A stretch of DNA of 64,000 bases from positions 124,001 to 188,000 of the forward strand of contig CANNDD010000001.1 of the NCBI GenBank assembly GCA_947503285.1, in the 5' to 3' direction. The notes under the pieces were generated by a model, which ran no database searches, was not told where the DNA came from, and worked only from the letters and a program-made list of their open reading frames with translations. The first letter of the stretch is position 1. Every line of letters begins with the position of its first letter. Made by a program: the position numbers and the translations under genes. The stretch is from an uncultured Croceitalea sp. Its GTDB lineage: Bacteria > Bacteroidota > Bacteroidia > Flavobacteriales > Flavobacteriaceae. Shown here piece after piece: positions 44,061 through 52,608 of this stretch.

Positions 44061-44705
44061 GTGATGACCCATACCAAAGAACATATTGTCGCACAAATGA
44101 AACGAATCAGGTTGGTACCCGTTTACCATACCGATGATATTACTGAAGCCAAAACGGTAGTGGATTCTTGCTACGGGGCAGGTATACGGGTGTTTGAATT
44201 TGTCAACCGTTCTGAAAATGCCTTACGTACGTTCGCAGCATTACAGGAACATTGCCAACAATATGATGATTTTATTTTGGGTGTTGGCACCATTTTCAAT
44301 GTTGAGGATGCCGAACGGTTCTACGATATTGGAGCACAATTTATCGTATCACCGGCGTTGGTAAAACCTGTTGCCCATTTTGCCAACCAAAACGACTTAT
44401 TATGGATACCGGGCTGCGGCACAATCACCGAAGTTCATGAGGCCAAAGTGCTCAATACCGATTTTATCAAAGTGTTTCCGGCAAATGTACTGGGTACTGC
44501 GTTTGTAAAAGCCGTCAAGTCGGTACTGCCAAAGGTGAATATCATGCCTACCGGTGGTATATCTCCCAAAAAAGAGGTATTGGACCAATGGTTCGATGCT
44601 GGTGCCGATTGTGTAGGCATTGGTTCCAAACTTTTTAAAAACCTTGAAGATGAAGGTAGCGATGCCCTAGGCAAGATGCTACGCCATATCCAAAAAATGG
44701 ATTGA
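44061..44705 (+). CDS. eda: KDPG/KHG aldolase
   Basis: 214 residues. It cleaves 2-keto-3-deoxy-6-phosphogluconate (or 4-hydroxy-2-oxoglutarate) into pyruvate and glyceraldehyde 3-phosphate (or glyoxylate). The Schiff-base Lys is K137 in FIKVFPANVLG; the acid Glu is E46 in RVFEFVNRS. GVGTIFNVEDAERF and IPGCGTITEVHEA are family blocks. It lies immediately before the GntR regulator and opposite the sugar operon, so it probably belongs to the same pathway, as the last step of an acid sugar route. No partner dehydratase (Edd-like) is present in this window. Confidence 0.93.
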   Translation: MMTHTKEHIVAQMKRIRLVPVYHTDDITEAKTVVDSCYGAGIRVFEFVNRSENALRTFAALQEHCQQYDDFILGVGTIFNVEDAERFYDIGAQFIVSPALVKPVAHFANQNDLLWIPGCGTITEVHEAKVLNTDFIKVFPANVLGTAFVKAVKSVLPKVNIMPTGGISPKKEVLDQWFDAGADCVGIGSKLFKNLEDEGSDALGKMLRHIQKMD

Positions 44706-44738
44706 ATCCGAATACCAAAACAAGTTTAAAAACCTGCT

Positions 44739-45440
44739 ATAAAAAAGTATCAGAACATACAGCACTACTTTGCCAAAAAGATTCAGAAAGGGCAGCTGCC
44801 CATCGGAAGTTATCTGCCCTCTGAGCATGAAATTTGCGAGCAATTCGGCACTACAAGAACAACAGTAAGGCGAGCGTTGGACGAACTGCTCAAAGCTGGT
44901 TTTATAGAAAAAGAGAAGGGCCGCGGAAGCAGGATCGTAGAATGGCGAAAATCATTGGGTTTATTGACCGTTAAAGGCTTCTCTGAAAGCTTGAACCAAC
45001 GAAAAAAAACTGTGGTACTTCAAGAACCTATAGTGAGTTCGTGGAATGAAGAAAGTCCTTTTCCATTTACCAAAAAAGAACAGCTTGCCAAAGCAGCCTA
45101 TTTTCAACGCCTGCGCTTCGTAAATGACAAAGCCATAATGTTAGAGCACAACTGGTATTCTTTAGATCAACTGCCCATTCTAAAAACCAAGGATTTTGTG
45201 GACGGCTCTTTTTTCAAAACTTTAAGTCAACGCTTCCTTATCGAAATTAAAGGTACCGAACAAGAACTTCGTGCGGAAAAGGCTTCCCCAACAGTGGCCA
45301 AACATCTTAATATTTCGGAGGGTTCGCCCATTTTGCATATTTCGTTGCGTTTTACCACAAGCCGACCTGGTTTGCACCTGTACAGTGAAGTGTATTGCAA
45401 CACCAATAAATATCCCATTACAAATCGCTATTTTCTTTAG
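44739..45440 (+). CDS. GntR-family regulator with UTRA effector domain
   Basis: The wHTH begins KKYQNIQHYFAKKIQKGQLPIGSYLPSEHEICEQFGTTRTTVRRALDELLKAGFIEKEKGRGSRI, and the UTRA part (about 75-233) ends FTTSRPGLHLYSEVYCNTNKYPITNRYF. No ATG, GTG or TTG occurs in frame before the wing, so the start is inferred as ATA at 44739 (MKKYQNIQ), a rare codon; the next in-frame TTG (44877) would cut off the DNA-binding domain. The C-terminal stop overlaps the convergent lactonase gene by 4 bp. It is a plausible regulator of the sugar operon. Confidence 0.8.
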   Translation: MKKYQNIQHYFAKKIQKGQLPIGSYLPSEHEICEQFGTTRTTVRRALDELLKAGFIEKEKGRGSRIVEWRKSLGLLTVKGFSESLNQRKKTVVLQEPIVSSWNEESPFPFTKKEQLAKAAYFQRLRFVNDKAIMLEHNWYSLDQLPILKTKDFVDGSFFKTLSQRFLIEIKGTEQELRAEKASPTVAKHLNISEGSPILHISLRFTTSRPGLHLYSEVYCNTNKYPITNRYFL

Positions 45441-46402
45441 TTGTTAGGTAGTGCAAAGGTGTATAGTTCCCTAGGATTTTGGATGAAAATAGCATCCAGG
45501 TGATGCCCCAGTCCTTTTTTGTTTAAAAAAGCTGGAATAGTGTCTATTAAATAATTTAAACCTGGGCCACCCCCGTAACTTTTCCAATACTTGTTTTTGG
45601 CCATATCCATACCCAAGGTAATTTGATCGGGATAATCAGGAAGTAGCGCTTCCAATAATCGCAGCGTCCAATTTGGGCTATCGGCGGGCCATCTAAAGGC
45701 ACTGTCATATTCTACCTTGACCCCAACATCGAGTACCGCGCGATTGTAATCCACTTCTTTGGCCCGATCCACGTGGGATAATACCACATGATTCAATCGT
45801 GCCCCTAGTTTTTCAAACAACAATGCCTGTTCCAATGCCTGCCTACCGAAATTCGTGTGGGTCAAAATAGGGACACCGGTTTCTAAATGGGTATTTACTA
45901 CGGCACGGAAAATCTTTTCTTGGTGTTTGCTAATGGGTTCGTCTCCCGTTGCCAATTTGATGAGTCCCGCTTTATGCGTCGTTCTTTGTACAATGGGGCC
46001 TCCGTAGTCGAATTTATCAATCCCGAACTGGACATCTTGAATAAATAGATCTGTCAATTGCGCTTCGGTATAGGTATAACGCCAGTGATTTTCAGGATAA
46101 TATTGTTCTAGATGAATACCGGTGGGTGCAATAATATGAACCTTGCTTTTTTGACTGACCTCAGCCAATTTCAATACATTTCTTCCACAATTTGCGGGCA
46201 TGGTATCTACTACCGTTCGGCCACCTGCTTTATAAAAGCCTAGCAACTCTTCAGCCACTTTTTCAATATCATTCAACGAAAACTCTGGGTGGCCAGCGGT
46301 CACATAACTATCTTCAATAATGATATGCTCATGTGAATAGGTAAAACCCATTTCATCTGCTGGCCTATCGCCTAAAACCGTACGAAAAAAAGGGTTGTTC
46401 AT
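45437..46402 (-). CDS. Phosphotriesterase-like lactonase (PTE family)
   Basis: 321 residues, the amidohydrolase PTE family size. Metal ligands: H24 and H26 (SHEHIII), carboxylated K149 (GLIKLATGDE), H182 (LTHTNFGR), H210 (VVLSHVDR), D266 (GMDMAKNKYW). In known relatives these enzymes hydrolyse sugar lactones, phosphorylated lactones or N-acyl compounds rather than organophosphates. The gene is the last of the operon, and overlaps the FAD oxidoreductase gene by 4 bp. Its substrate is probably a lactone made by the upstream oxidases. Confidence 0.9.
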   Translation of the reverse strand: MNNPFFRTVLGDRPADEMGFTYSHEHIIIEDSYVTAGHPEFSLNDIEKVAEELLGFYKAGGRTVVDTMPANCGRNVLKLAEVSQKSKVHIIAPTGIHLEQYYPENHWRYTYTEAQLTDLFIQDVQFGIDKFDYGGPIVQRTTHKAGLIKLATGDEPISKHQEKIFRAVVNTHLETGVPILTHTNFGRQALEQALLFEKLGARLNHVVLSHVDRAKEVDYNRAVLDVGVKVEYDSAFRWPADSPNWTLRLLEALLPDYPDQITLGMDMAKNKYWKSYGGGPGLNYLIDTIPAFLNKKGLGHHLDAIFIQNPRELYTFALPNN

Positions 46403-47766
46403 AAGGTATTATTTAACCATCCATTTCTTGAGGTGTCGGCAATGTTATCCGGAAATTCCAAAATAGCCCCTTTTGACAACAAGGTATTTTGTAGGTAGGC
46501 CACGTCCAATCCTTTTGCACCGGTATCAGCATCCAATGATTGCACGGCGGCAAAACCGGCAGCTTGCCCCATAGACATGGTTTGGGCCATTGACCGGCAA
46601 GAAGCATGTGCATCATGGGTCGCCGAAAAGCAACGCCCTACCACCCAGGTATTTTCACTTTTTTGAGGTACCAAAGTGCGATAAGGCACCCCATAGACCT
46701 TTCCATTAGGCACATATTGCCAAAACGTCTCTGAACCGGAACCACTGGCCTTTCGATGGTCTTCAATAGGGGCACCACATAAAAAAACTTGGTCTTCAAA
46801 CTGTTTTGCGGTCATACAATCTTCTTTGGTCAATCGGTATTCACCATAAACCCGACGTGTTTCACGTACCCCAATCTGTGTAGACAGTCCTATAATCTTT
46901 GCATTTTCATACCCTGGTATCTCTGCCCTAAAAAAATCTTCAAAAATAAAGGCCTGCCTTCTGCCCTCTTGTTCTGCTTCGGTTATACCGTTGGGTGTCA
47001 ATGGATCTTTATCGACTACTTTCACGGCAACTGTAGAAATACAACTGGGTTGGCACATTTCGTGCGCGGAACCTTCTTTTCTTGGTAGCGGGTGACTACC
47101 GCTCTTATAGGCCATTTTCATTTTTTCTTTCAGGAGTTTTTTCCCCCCGCTTTTCTCAAACCGGTCTAAATCTACGTTTGCCATTCGAAAGGTCGTGGTC
47201 ATGCTTTGGGCCGCCTCTTTCTCACCAGCTAGTTCGTAGGGAATTTCGGCCCAATGACAATAATCGGCATCGCCGGAAGCATCTATGATTCGTTTGGCAT
47301 GTATCCGGAAGAAGCCCAATCCCTTATGAAAACAAATACAACTGGATGCTTCCCCTGTTTTTTCAACAGCTACCAGAGTCGTATGAAAGAAAGTGTCTAT
47401 GCCATTTCCGATTAAAAATCGATCCCATAGTTCTTTTAATTTTTCAGGATTATAATTGACCCCTGTTCCCGCACCGTAGGTATTCGGTCGCAAAAAAATA
47501 TCCCCGGTTTTACAGAGTTCGTTGACAACCTGATCGGGAATGCCCCCTACAATTTTTCTTGGGGTATCTGAGGGGGTAAAAAATCCGTAGAACGTATCCA
47601 GCATTTGGGTCGATGTTCCCCCTGCAAAACCGTAACGTTCAATGAGGGTCACTTTGTAGTTCCCCTGACCAGCAGCAATCGCCGCTGCGCAGCCTGCACT
47701 ACCACTACCGATAATCAAGATATCGGTCGTATAGGATTTTTGAATTTTTGTTGAAAAATGTTCCAT
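46399..47766 (-). CDS. FAD-dependent oxidoreductase
   Basis: 455 residues. ILIIGSGSAGCAAAIAAGQGNYKVTLIERYGFAGG is the Rossmann dinucleotide-binding segment at the N-terminus, and AKRIIDASGDADYCHWAEIPYE is a second FAD contact. The FAD_oxidored family often accompanies polysaccharide and sugar loci. WVVGRCFSATHDAHASCRSMAQTMSMGQAAGFAAVQS near the C-terminus is conserved. The natural substrate is unknown. Genes are close-packed: 1 bp to the SIS gene, 4-bp overlap with the lactonase. Confidence 0.88.
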   Translation of the reverse strand: MEHFSTKIQKSYTTDILIIGSGSAGCAAAIAAGQGNYKVTLIERYGFAGGTSTQMLDTFYGFFTPSDTPRKIVGGIPDQVVNELCKTGDIFLRPNTYGAGTGVNYNPEKLKELWDRFLIGNGIDTFFHTTLVAVEKTGEASSCICFHKGLGFFRIHAKRIIDASGDADYCHWAEIPYELAGEKEAAQSMTTTFRMANVDLDRFEKSGGKKLLKEKMKMAYKSGSHPLPRKEGSAHEMCQPSCISTVAVKVVDKDPLTPNGITEAEQEGRRQAFIFEDFFRAEIPGYENAKIIGLSTQIGVRETRRVYGEYRLTKEDCMTAKQFEDQVFLCGAPIEDHRKASGSGSETFWQYVPNGKVYGVPYRTLVPQKSENTWVVGRCFSATHDAHASCRSMAQTMSMGQAAGFAAVQSLDADTGAKGLDVAYLQNTLLSKGAILEFPDNIADTSRNGWLNNTL

Positions 47767-47767
47767 A

Positions 47768-48553
47768 CTACTGCTTTACACCAACATTTTCAAAAAGTTT
47801 CGCCATTCTATGGGCGTGTTCGTCATAGGCGGATTCAAAAAGGGCAGCGGCACGTTCTTCACCTACCACCTTGCCACTGCTCAATACTTTGGGTGTTTTG
47901 CCATTTTGATGCAAAATAGCCGCAATTTCGGCTTTTAAGGTATTAATCAATAAAACGCCCCCTAATGTTGACCCTGGCGCCACCGGAGTGTCCATGCCCT
48001 CAATAGGTATCATGGCATCACCCAGTGGTGCACCGGTATCCAACACAAAATCGGCAAAATCAATCAATTTCTTACCATCTTCACGTTTCGAAGTGCTACC
48101 CTCTAAATGTTGACTGCTCACTAATGCTGCGACCTTCACCTTTTTTTTCTGGAACTCCTCGGCCATTTCAATGGGCACTACATTACAGCCACTTGACGAA
48201 ATGATCAATGCAGTGTCCTCTTCAGTGATATCAAAGTTTCTTAAAATCTTAGCGGCAAGACCGGAGACATTTTCAATGAACATGGCCTGTCGTTGTCCGT
48301 TGGCGCCCACCACTAAATTATGAAAGGAAAGCGATAGCTCTACGATAGGATTGAACCCTGGAAAGGAACCATACCTGGGCCACATTTCTTCGACCATCAT
48401 ACGGCTATGGCCCGATCCAAAAAGATGCACCATCCTACCCTTTAAAATAGCATCGGCAAAAATCTTGGCTACCCTCTGTATTTGGGCTTCCTGTTTTTCA
48501 ATAACGCCGATAATCGCTTTACCTTTTTCTAAATACTGTTTCGTATAACTCAT
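47768..48553 (-). CDS. SIS-domain sugar isomerase-like protein
   Basis: 261 residues. The SIS fold contains GRMVHLFGSGHSRMMVEEMWPRYG and DTALIISSSGCNVVPIEMAEEFQKKKVKVAALVS. SIS proteins isomerise phosphosugars or bind them as regulators; this one belongs to the SIS_2-type, about the length of UPF0309 proteins. KKLIDFADFVLDTGAPLGDAM is the third block. It lies between the ROK kinase and FAD oxidoreductase, so isomerising a phosphorylated sugar made by ROK is likely. Confidence 0.85.
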   Translation of the reverse strand: MSYTKQYLEKGKAIIGVIEKQEAQIQRVAKIFADAILKGRMVHLFGSGHSRMMVEEMWPRYGSFPGFNPIVELSLSFHNLVVGANGQRQAMFIENVSGLAAKILRNFDITEEDTALIISSSGCNVVPIEMAEEFQKKKVKVAALVSSQHLEGSTSKREDGKKLIDFADFVLDTGAPLGDAMIPIEGMDTPVAPGSTLGGVLLINTLKAEIAAILHQNGKTPKVLSSGKVVGEERAAALFESAYDEHAHRMAKLFENVGVKQ

Positions 48554-48556
48554 AGT

Positions 48557-49459
48557 TTATTTTTCTCTTGATTTTGCGAACAATGCCGCTCCCATTGCCC
48601 CTGCATATTGCCCATATTTGGCGATTTCAATTTTTGTCTTTGAACTGTCAGGCCGCCATTCGTACAATGCCATAAATTCTTTTAATGGCCCTAAAAGTGC
48701 CTCCTTGGCCCCATGGGCGATTCCACCACCCAAAACAATCAATTCGGGTGAAAAGGCATTGATCAACGATCCCATACCCACGGCTAGTTTGCGCACGGAA
48801 TCCAACCACCAATGTGCCGCCAAAACAGCTCCATTTTGGTAAGCTGCCACCAAGGCTTTGGTGCTTTCAAATTTTTGATGGGTTCGTTGGCGTACTGAAA
48901 AATTGCCTATGGCGTATTCCAAGCTACCTACCATATTGGTCATTGTTGATACACCGTCATGGTCAACGGTAATATGCCCAAAATGCCCCGCGCGATTCAG
49001 GTTTCCTTGGTAGAGTTCACCATTGATGATTACGCCTCCCCCAACACCAGTACCCAAAGTCAACAATAGAAAGTTCTGTATTCCCTTTTTTTGATATTCC
49101 GCGTGGTATTCTGCCAAACAGGCGGAATGACCATCGTTGATTACCGAAACATCTAAATCAATGGCTTTGGACCAGTCAAAATTTTCGATACCCCTTAAAC
49201 GTTCCGGCATATGGAGGATTTTTCTATTTGCAGCATCCGTAAGTCCCGGAGCCGATATGCCCACTTTCAACTTCTCTTTTTGTGTTCCTCCCATTGTGGT
49301 TTTTTGCGTTTCGATAATTTCTAAAATACGTGCCTTCCAGTCCGATTCCCCATCATCGGAATACGTCGCTATCTCTTCTTTCTGAAGGATTTTGGCATTC
49401 TTATCCAACAACATCCATTTGATGCGCGTCCCTCCAATATCAACACCTAAATAGTTCAT
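48557..49459 (-). CDS. ROK-family sugar kinase
   Basis: 300 residues. The ATP-binding element GVDIGGTRIKWMLLDK, IND (VINDGHSACLAEYH), and GTGVGGGVIINGELYQG are present. The typical ROK zinc motif CxCGxxGC is absent after GHFGH; only the following GSLEY remains. ROK enzymes phosphorylate glucose, N-acetylmannosamine, fructose and related sugars, or act as repressors; there is no HTH here, so it is a kinase. Presumably produces the substrate of the SIS isomerase. Confidence 0.88.
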   Translation of the reverse strand: MNYLGVDIGGTRIKWMLLDKNAKILQKEEIATYSDDGESDWKARILEIIETQKTTMGGTQKEKLKVGISAPGLTDAANRKILHMPERLRGIENFDWSKAIDLDVSVINDGHSACLAEYHAEYQKKGIQNFLLLTLGTGVGGGVIINGELYQGNLNRAGHFGHITVDHDGVSTMTNMVGSLEYAIGNFSVRQRTHQKFESTKALVAAYQNGAVLAAHWWLDSVRKLAVGMGSLINAFSPELIVLGGGIAHGAKEALLGPLKEFMALYEWRPDSSKTKIEIAKYGQYAGAMGAALFAKSREK

Positions 49460-49465
49460 ATGCTA

Positions 49466-50251
49466 TTATTCATATTGTCCCTCACTAAGTGCCCAACCAC
49501 CGTCCACACTTAATACTTGACCTGTGATAAAAGTGGAATCCGGCGCCAGAAATAGCAGTACGGCATTTTTGATATCGTCAGGTTTTCCGGGGCGACCACC
49601 ATCTAATGGTTGTTTGGTCTTTACAAAAGATAGAATGGTCTCATCTTGAATCGCCCTTTGCGCCATGGGGGTTTCAAAGAGACTTGGGGCTATAACGTTT
49701 ACCCTAATACTTTTATCGGCATAATAGGCCGCAATGGACTTTGAAAATCCAATAATCGCGGCTTTGGCCGTGGCATAGGCATGGGTCACAAAGTATTTTG
49801 GCGAGGGTGAATACGCCAAAACGGAGCCCATATTCAAAATCGTTCCTGCCCGTCCACTCTCTAAAAAATAATTGACCATCGCCTTGTTGGACAGCATCAA
49901 GGCAGTCAGGTTCAAATCAAGGGTCTTGTTCCAACCTTCTAAACTCATTTCGTGCAAAGGTCCATCCCCATACTTTCTGCCGCTACCGCCCGCTACATGA
50001 AAAAGCCCGGTAATCTGACCAAACACCGATTTTGCCAAGGAAATCGCTTTTAGTATGGTCTCTGGTTCAATGGCATCTCCACTAAAAATTATGGGCTGCT
50101 CCCCAATAATTGTTCTTGCCGATTGACAACTTTCTTCATCTTTACCCACCAACACCAAATCGGCACCATGTTCATTGAGGGCCACGGCCGCAGCCAAACC
50201 CATGCCCGATGTGCCACCCATGATGATATAGCAGGTTCCTTTAAAGTTCAC
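49466..50251 (-). CDS. SDR-family oxidoreductase
   Basis: 261 residues, classical short-chain dehydrogenase. The nucleotide motif is GGTSGMGLA (residues 12-20). The catalytic triad is S143 (MGSVLAYS), Y159 and K163 (AYATAK). LDLNLTALMLSNKAM and RVNVIAPSLFETPM are conserved. NAD(P)-linked oxidation of a sugar alcohol or reduction of a keto sugar is the likely chemistry. It is adjacent to ROK (6 bp) and to the gluconate dehydrogenase subunit 3 gene. Confidence 0.92.
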   Translation of the reverse strand: MNFKGTCYIIMGGTSGMGLAAAVALNEHGADLVLVGKDEESCQSARTIIGEQPIIFSGDAIEPETILKAISLAKSVFGQITGLFHVAGGSGRKYGDGPLHEMSLEGWNKTLDLNLTALMLSNKAMVNYFLESGRAGTILNMGSVLAYSPSPKYFVTHAYATAKAAIIGFSKSIAAYYADKSIRVNVIAPSLFETPMAQRAIQDETILSFVKTKQPLDGGRPGKPDDIKNAVLLFLAPDSTFITGQVLSVDGGWALSEGQYE

Positions 50252-50260
50252 TACACTCGA

Positions 50261-50836
50261 TTAAATGGCCCAAGGATTGCTGGTCTGTTCATCATAATCG
50301 ATACACCCCAAGTACTTTTGGGGAATAGGAAGATAGGTTCTTGCTTGGGTCATTCCAATTTTAGAGGTAAAGTAGCCCGATACCGCGAGGTCTTTCAGTA
50401 TGAAAAAATAGTGTATTACAGGTGGCTCCGCATTTTCATTGGCTTCTGCAAAATCTATCGCCTCTGCCTGTATGTCCTCTAACAATCCCAATTTCGCAGT
50501 ATCCTCCAATTTTTCAAATGGCTTGCCATGTCGTTCTACACATAAGGCTTCTATTGAGGTAAGCCCTGTTAAAAAAACATCTTGGTCCTCGGGTGCCAAA
50601 CAGTCTTGAACCATGGTCACCATATACTTACCTACCTCAGCAGCTTTGGCTCCGGGTAGGTCAGGTGTTGCTGGAATTATGGTCTCGGCCAACTCATCTA
50701 AAAATGCCACATCGTTTGCGGTCAGGTCGCTCCAAACCCTAGGTTCATACTCACAAGATTGTAATAAGGTGGTAGGCAATACCAAGGTACAGCCACCGAT
50801 AACCCCCATATTTTTTAAAAAACTTTTTCTATCCAT
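50261..50836 (-). CDS. Gluconate 2-dehydrogenase subunit 3 family protein
   Basis: 191 residues. The N-terminus MDRKSFLKNMGVIGGCTLVLPTTLLQSC is an export signal with a lipobox-like end. The conserved core is LDELAETIIPATPDLPGAKAAEVGKYMVTMVQDCLAPEDQDVFLTGL. In other systems this subunit accompanies a GMC oxidoreductase that has no signal of its own and moves it across the membrane. It is followed 31 bp away by the GMC gene upstream in the operon. Confidence 0.9.
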   Translation of the reverse strand: MDRKSFLKNMGVIGGCTLVLPTTLLQSCEYEPRVWSDLTANDVAFLDELAETIIPATPDLPGAKAAEVGKYMVTMVQDCLAPEDQDVFLTGLTSIEALCVERHGKPFEKLEDTAKLGLLEDIQAEAIDFAEANENAEPPVIHYFFILKDLAVSGYFTSKIGMTQARTYLPIPQKYLGCIDYDEQTSNPWAI

Positions 50837-50867
50837 GATATTGGTCGTTTTTGTCTTAAGTTGAACT

Positions 50868-52598
50868 TTAAAGATTTCTACGTTTTAATTCGGCTACCGC
50901 ATAATCTGCGGCCCGGGCCGTTAATGCCATATAGGTCAAAGAAGGGTTCTGGCAGGCACTTGAAGTCATGCAAGACCCATCGGTCACAAACACGTTTTCA
51001 GCGCCCCAAACTTGGTTGTTGGCATTGAGCACTGATGTTTTCGGACTTTTACCCATTCTGGCGGTTCCCATTTCATGAATGTTCAAGCCCATCGTTCTAT
51101 TTTCGGGAACAATTTCAATATCGTAGAATTTCGCCTTGTCCAACATTTCAACCGCAGACCCAATCATATCTTTGGTCATGTTGGTTTCGTTGGTTCCAAA
51201 TTCCGCATCAATTTCCAATAAGGGAATACCCCAATCATCGGTCTTGTCTTTACTCAAGGTTATTTTGTTATTATGATAGGGAAGGCATTCGCCCATGCCC
51301 ATCAATGATATTTCCCATGGCCCTAGACGGGTCAAATCTTCTTTTAAGGGCGCTCCAATCGCTGTCTCGCTGACCTCACTTGCCGAGGGACGCATTCCTG
51401 CAACGGAATAGGCAAATCCCCTAGTGAAATCGGTCTGCTTGTCATCACCGAAATTTCGGAACCTTGCCAAATACGTTCCGGTTGGCCTTCGGCCTTCATA
51501 ATATTTATCCTTAAACTGGTCTGACTTTGCCTTTACCCTGGCATTGTAGTTATGGTCCATCAGGTTATGGCCCAATTCGCCACTGTCGTTACCCATTCCC
51601 TCAGGGAAACGCGATGAAGTGGAATTCATCAAAATCAAGGTGGAGTTTAAGGTAGCCGCATTGACAAAGACAATTTTTGCGTAAAACTCCATGGATTCTT
51701 TGGTATTGGTATCGATTACCCGAACCCCTTTTGCTTTTTGCGTTTGCTCATCGTAAATAATGGAATGCACCACTGAAAACGGTCGAATCGTCAAATTACC
51801 TGTTTTTTCAGCAGCAGGCAATGTTGCGGAGTTGCTACTAAAATACCCCCCAAATGGGCAACCGCGATAACACATATCCCGGTACTGACATGGTCCACGG
51901 CCCAGATGTGGTTGCGACAGGTTGGCCGTTCTAGAAATGACCAAGTGCCGGTCATTGTAATTTGTTTTTAAAGTGTCTTTAAAATAAGTTTCCATGCAAT
52001 TCATCTGCATTGGAGGTAAAAACTCCCCATCGGGAATTTGGGGCAGGCCATCACGATTACCACTGATACCCGCAAATTTTTCAGCATAACTGTACCAAGG
52101 GGCAATATCTTTATAACGGATGGGCCAATCAACGGCAACCCCTTCTTTGGCATTGGCCTCAAAATCAAGATCACTCCAACGTTGGGTCCATCTTGCCCAT
52201 AACAACGACTTTCCGCCTACTTGATATCCCTTGATCCAATCGAAAGGCTTTTTTTGAACGTAGGGATGCTCATCATCCTTCACAAAAAAATGTTCCGTAG
52301 CTTCTTCGTACGCATAGCATTTGCTCAAAATAGGATTTTCGCTCTTCATTTTATGGGTCACCTTGTTGCGGTGCGGAAACTCCCAAATATGTTTACTCGC
52401 GGTTGGATAGTCTTTGATATGTTCGACCATTCGCCCCCGTTCAAGCACTAATGTCTTCAATCCTTTTTCACACAATTCTTTGGCTGCCCATCCACCACTG
52501 ATTCCAGATCCGATAACGATGGCATCATAGGTGTGCTTTTCTTGGGCTTTGGCATTAATGTTCACGGAAGCAAATGCCCCATTTTTTGATTCATTCAT
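50868..52598 (-). CDS. GMC-family oxidoreductase
   Basis: 576 residues. The FAD-binding motif YDAIVIGSGISGGWAAKELCEKGLKTLVLERG begins near residue 24. GGKSLLWARWTQRW and NIHEMGTARMGKSPKTSVLN, and DGSCMTSSACQNPSLTYMALTARAADY (active-site His/Asn region) are present. There is no signal peptide. With the subunit-3 protein it is likely a periplasmic glycoside or sugar dehydrogenase (glucoside 3-dehydrogenase type), possibly feeding electrons to a cytochrome c. Confidence 0.92.
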   Translation of the reverse strand: MNESKNGAFASVNINAKAQEKHTYDAIVIGSGISGGWAAKELCEKGLKTLVLERGRMVEHIKDYPTASKHIWEFPHRNKVTHKMKSENPILSKCYAYEEATEHFFVKDDEHPYVQKKPFDWIKGYQVGGKSLLWARWTQRWSDLDFEANAKEGVAVDWPIRYKDIAPWYSYAEKFAGISGNRDGLPQIPDGEFLPPMQMNCMETYFKDTLKTNYNDRHLVISRTANLSQPHLGRGPCQYRDMCYRGCPFGGYFSSNSATLPAAEKTGNLTIRPFSVVHSIIYDEQTQKAKGVRVIDTNTKESMEFYAKIVFVNAATLNSTLILMNSTSSRFPEGMGNDSGELGHNLMDHNYNARVKAKSDQFKDKYYEGRRPTGTYLARFRNFGDDKQTDFTRGFAYSVAGMRPSASEVSETAIGAPLKEDLTRLGPWEISLMGMGECLPYHNNKITLSKDKTDDWGIPLLEIDAEFGTNETNMTKDMIGSAVEMLDKAKFYDIEIVPENRTMGLNIHEMGTARMGKSPKTSVLNANNQVWGAENVFVTDGSCMTSSACQNPSLTYMALTARAADYAVAELKRRNL

Positions 52599-52608
52599 CT
52601 AAAACAAT

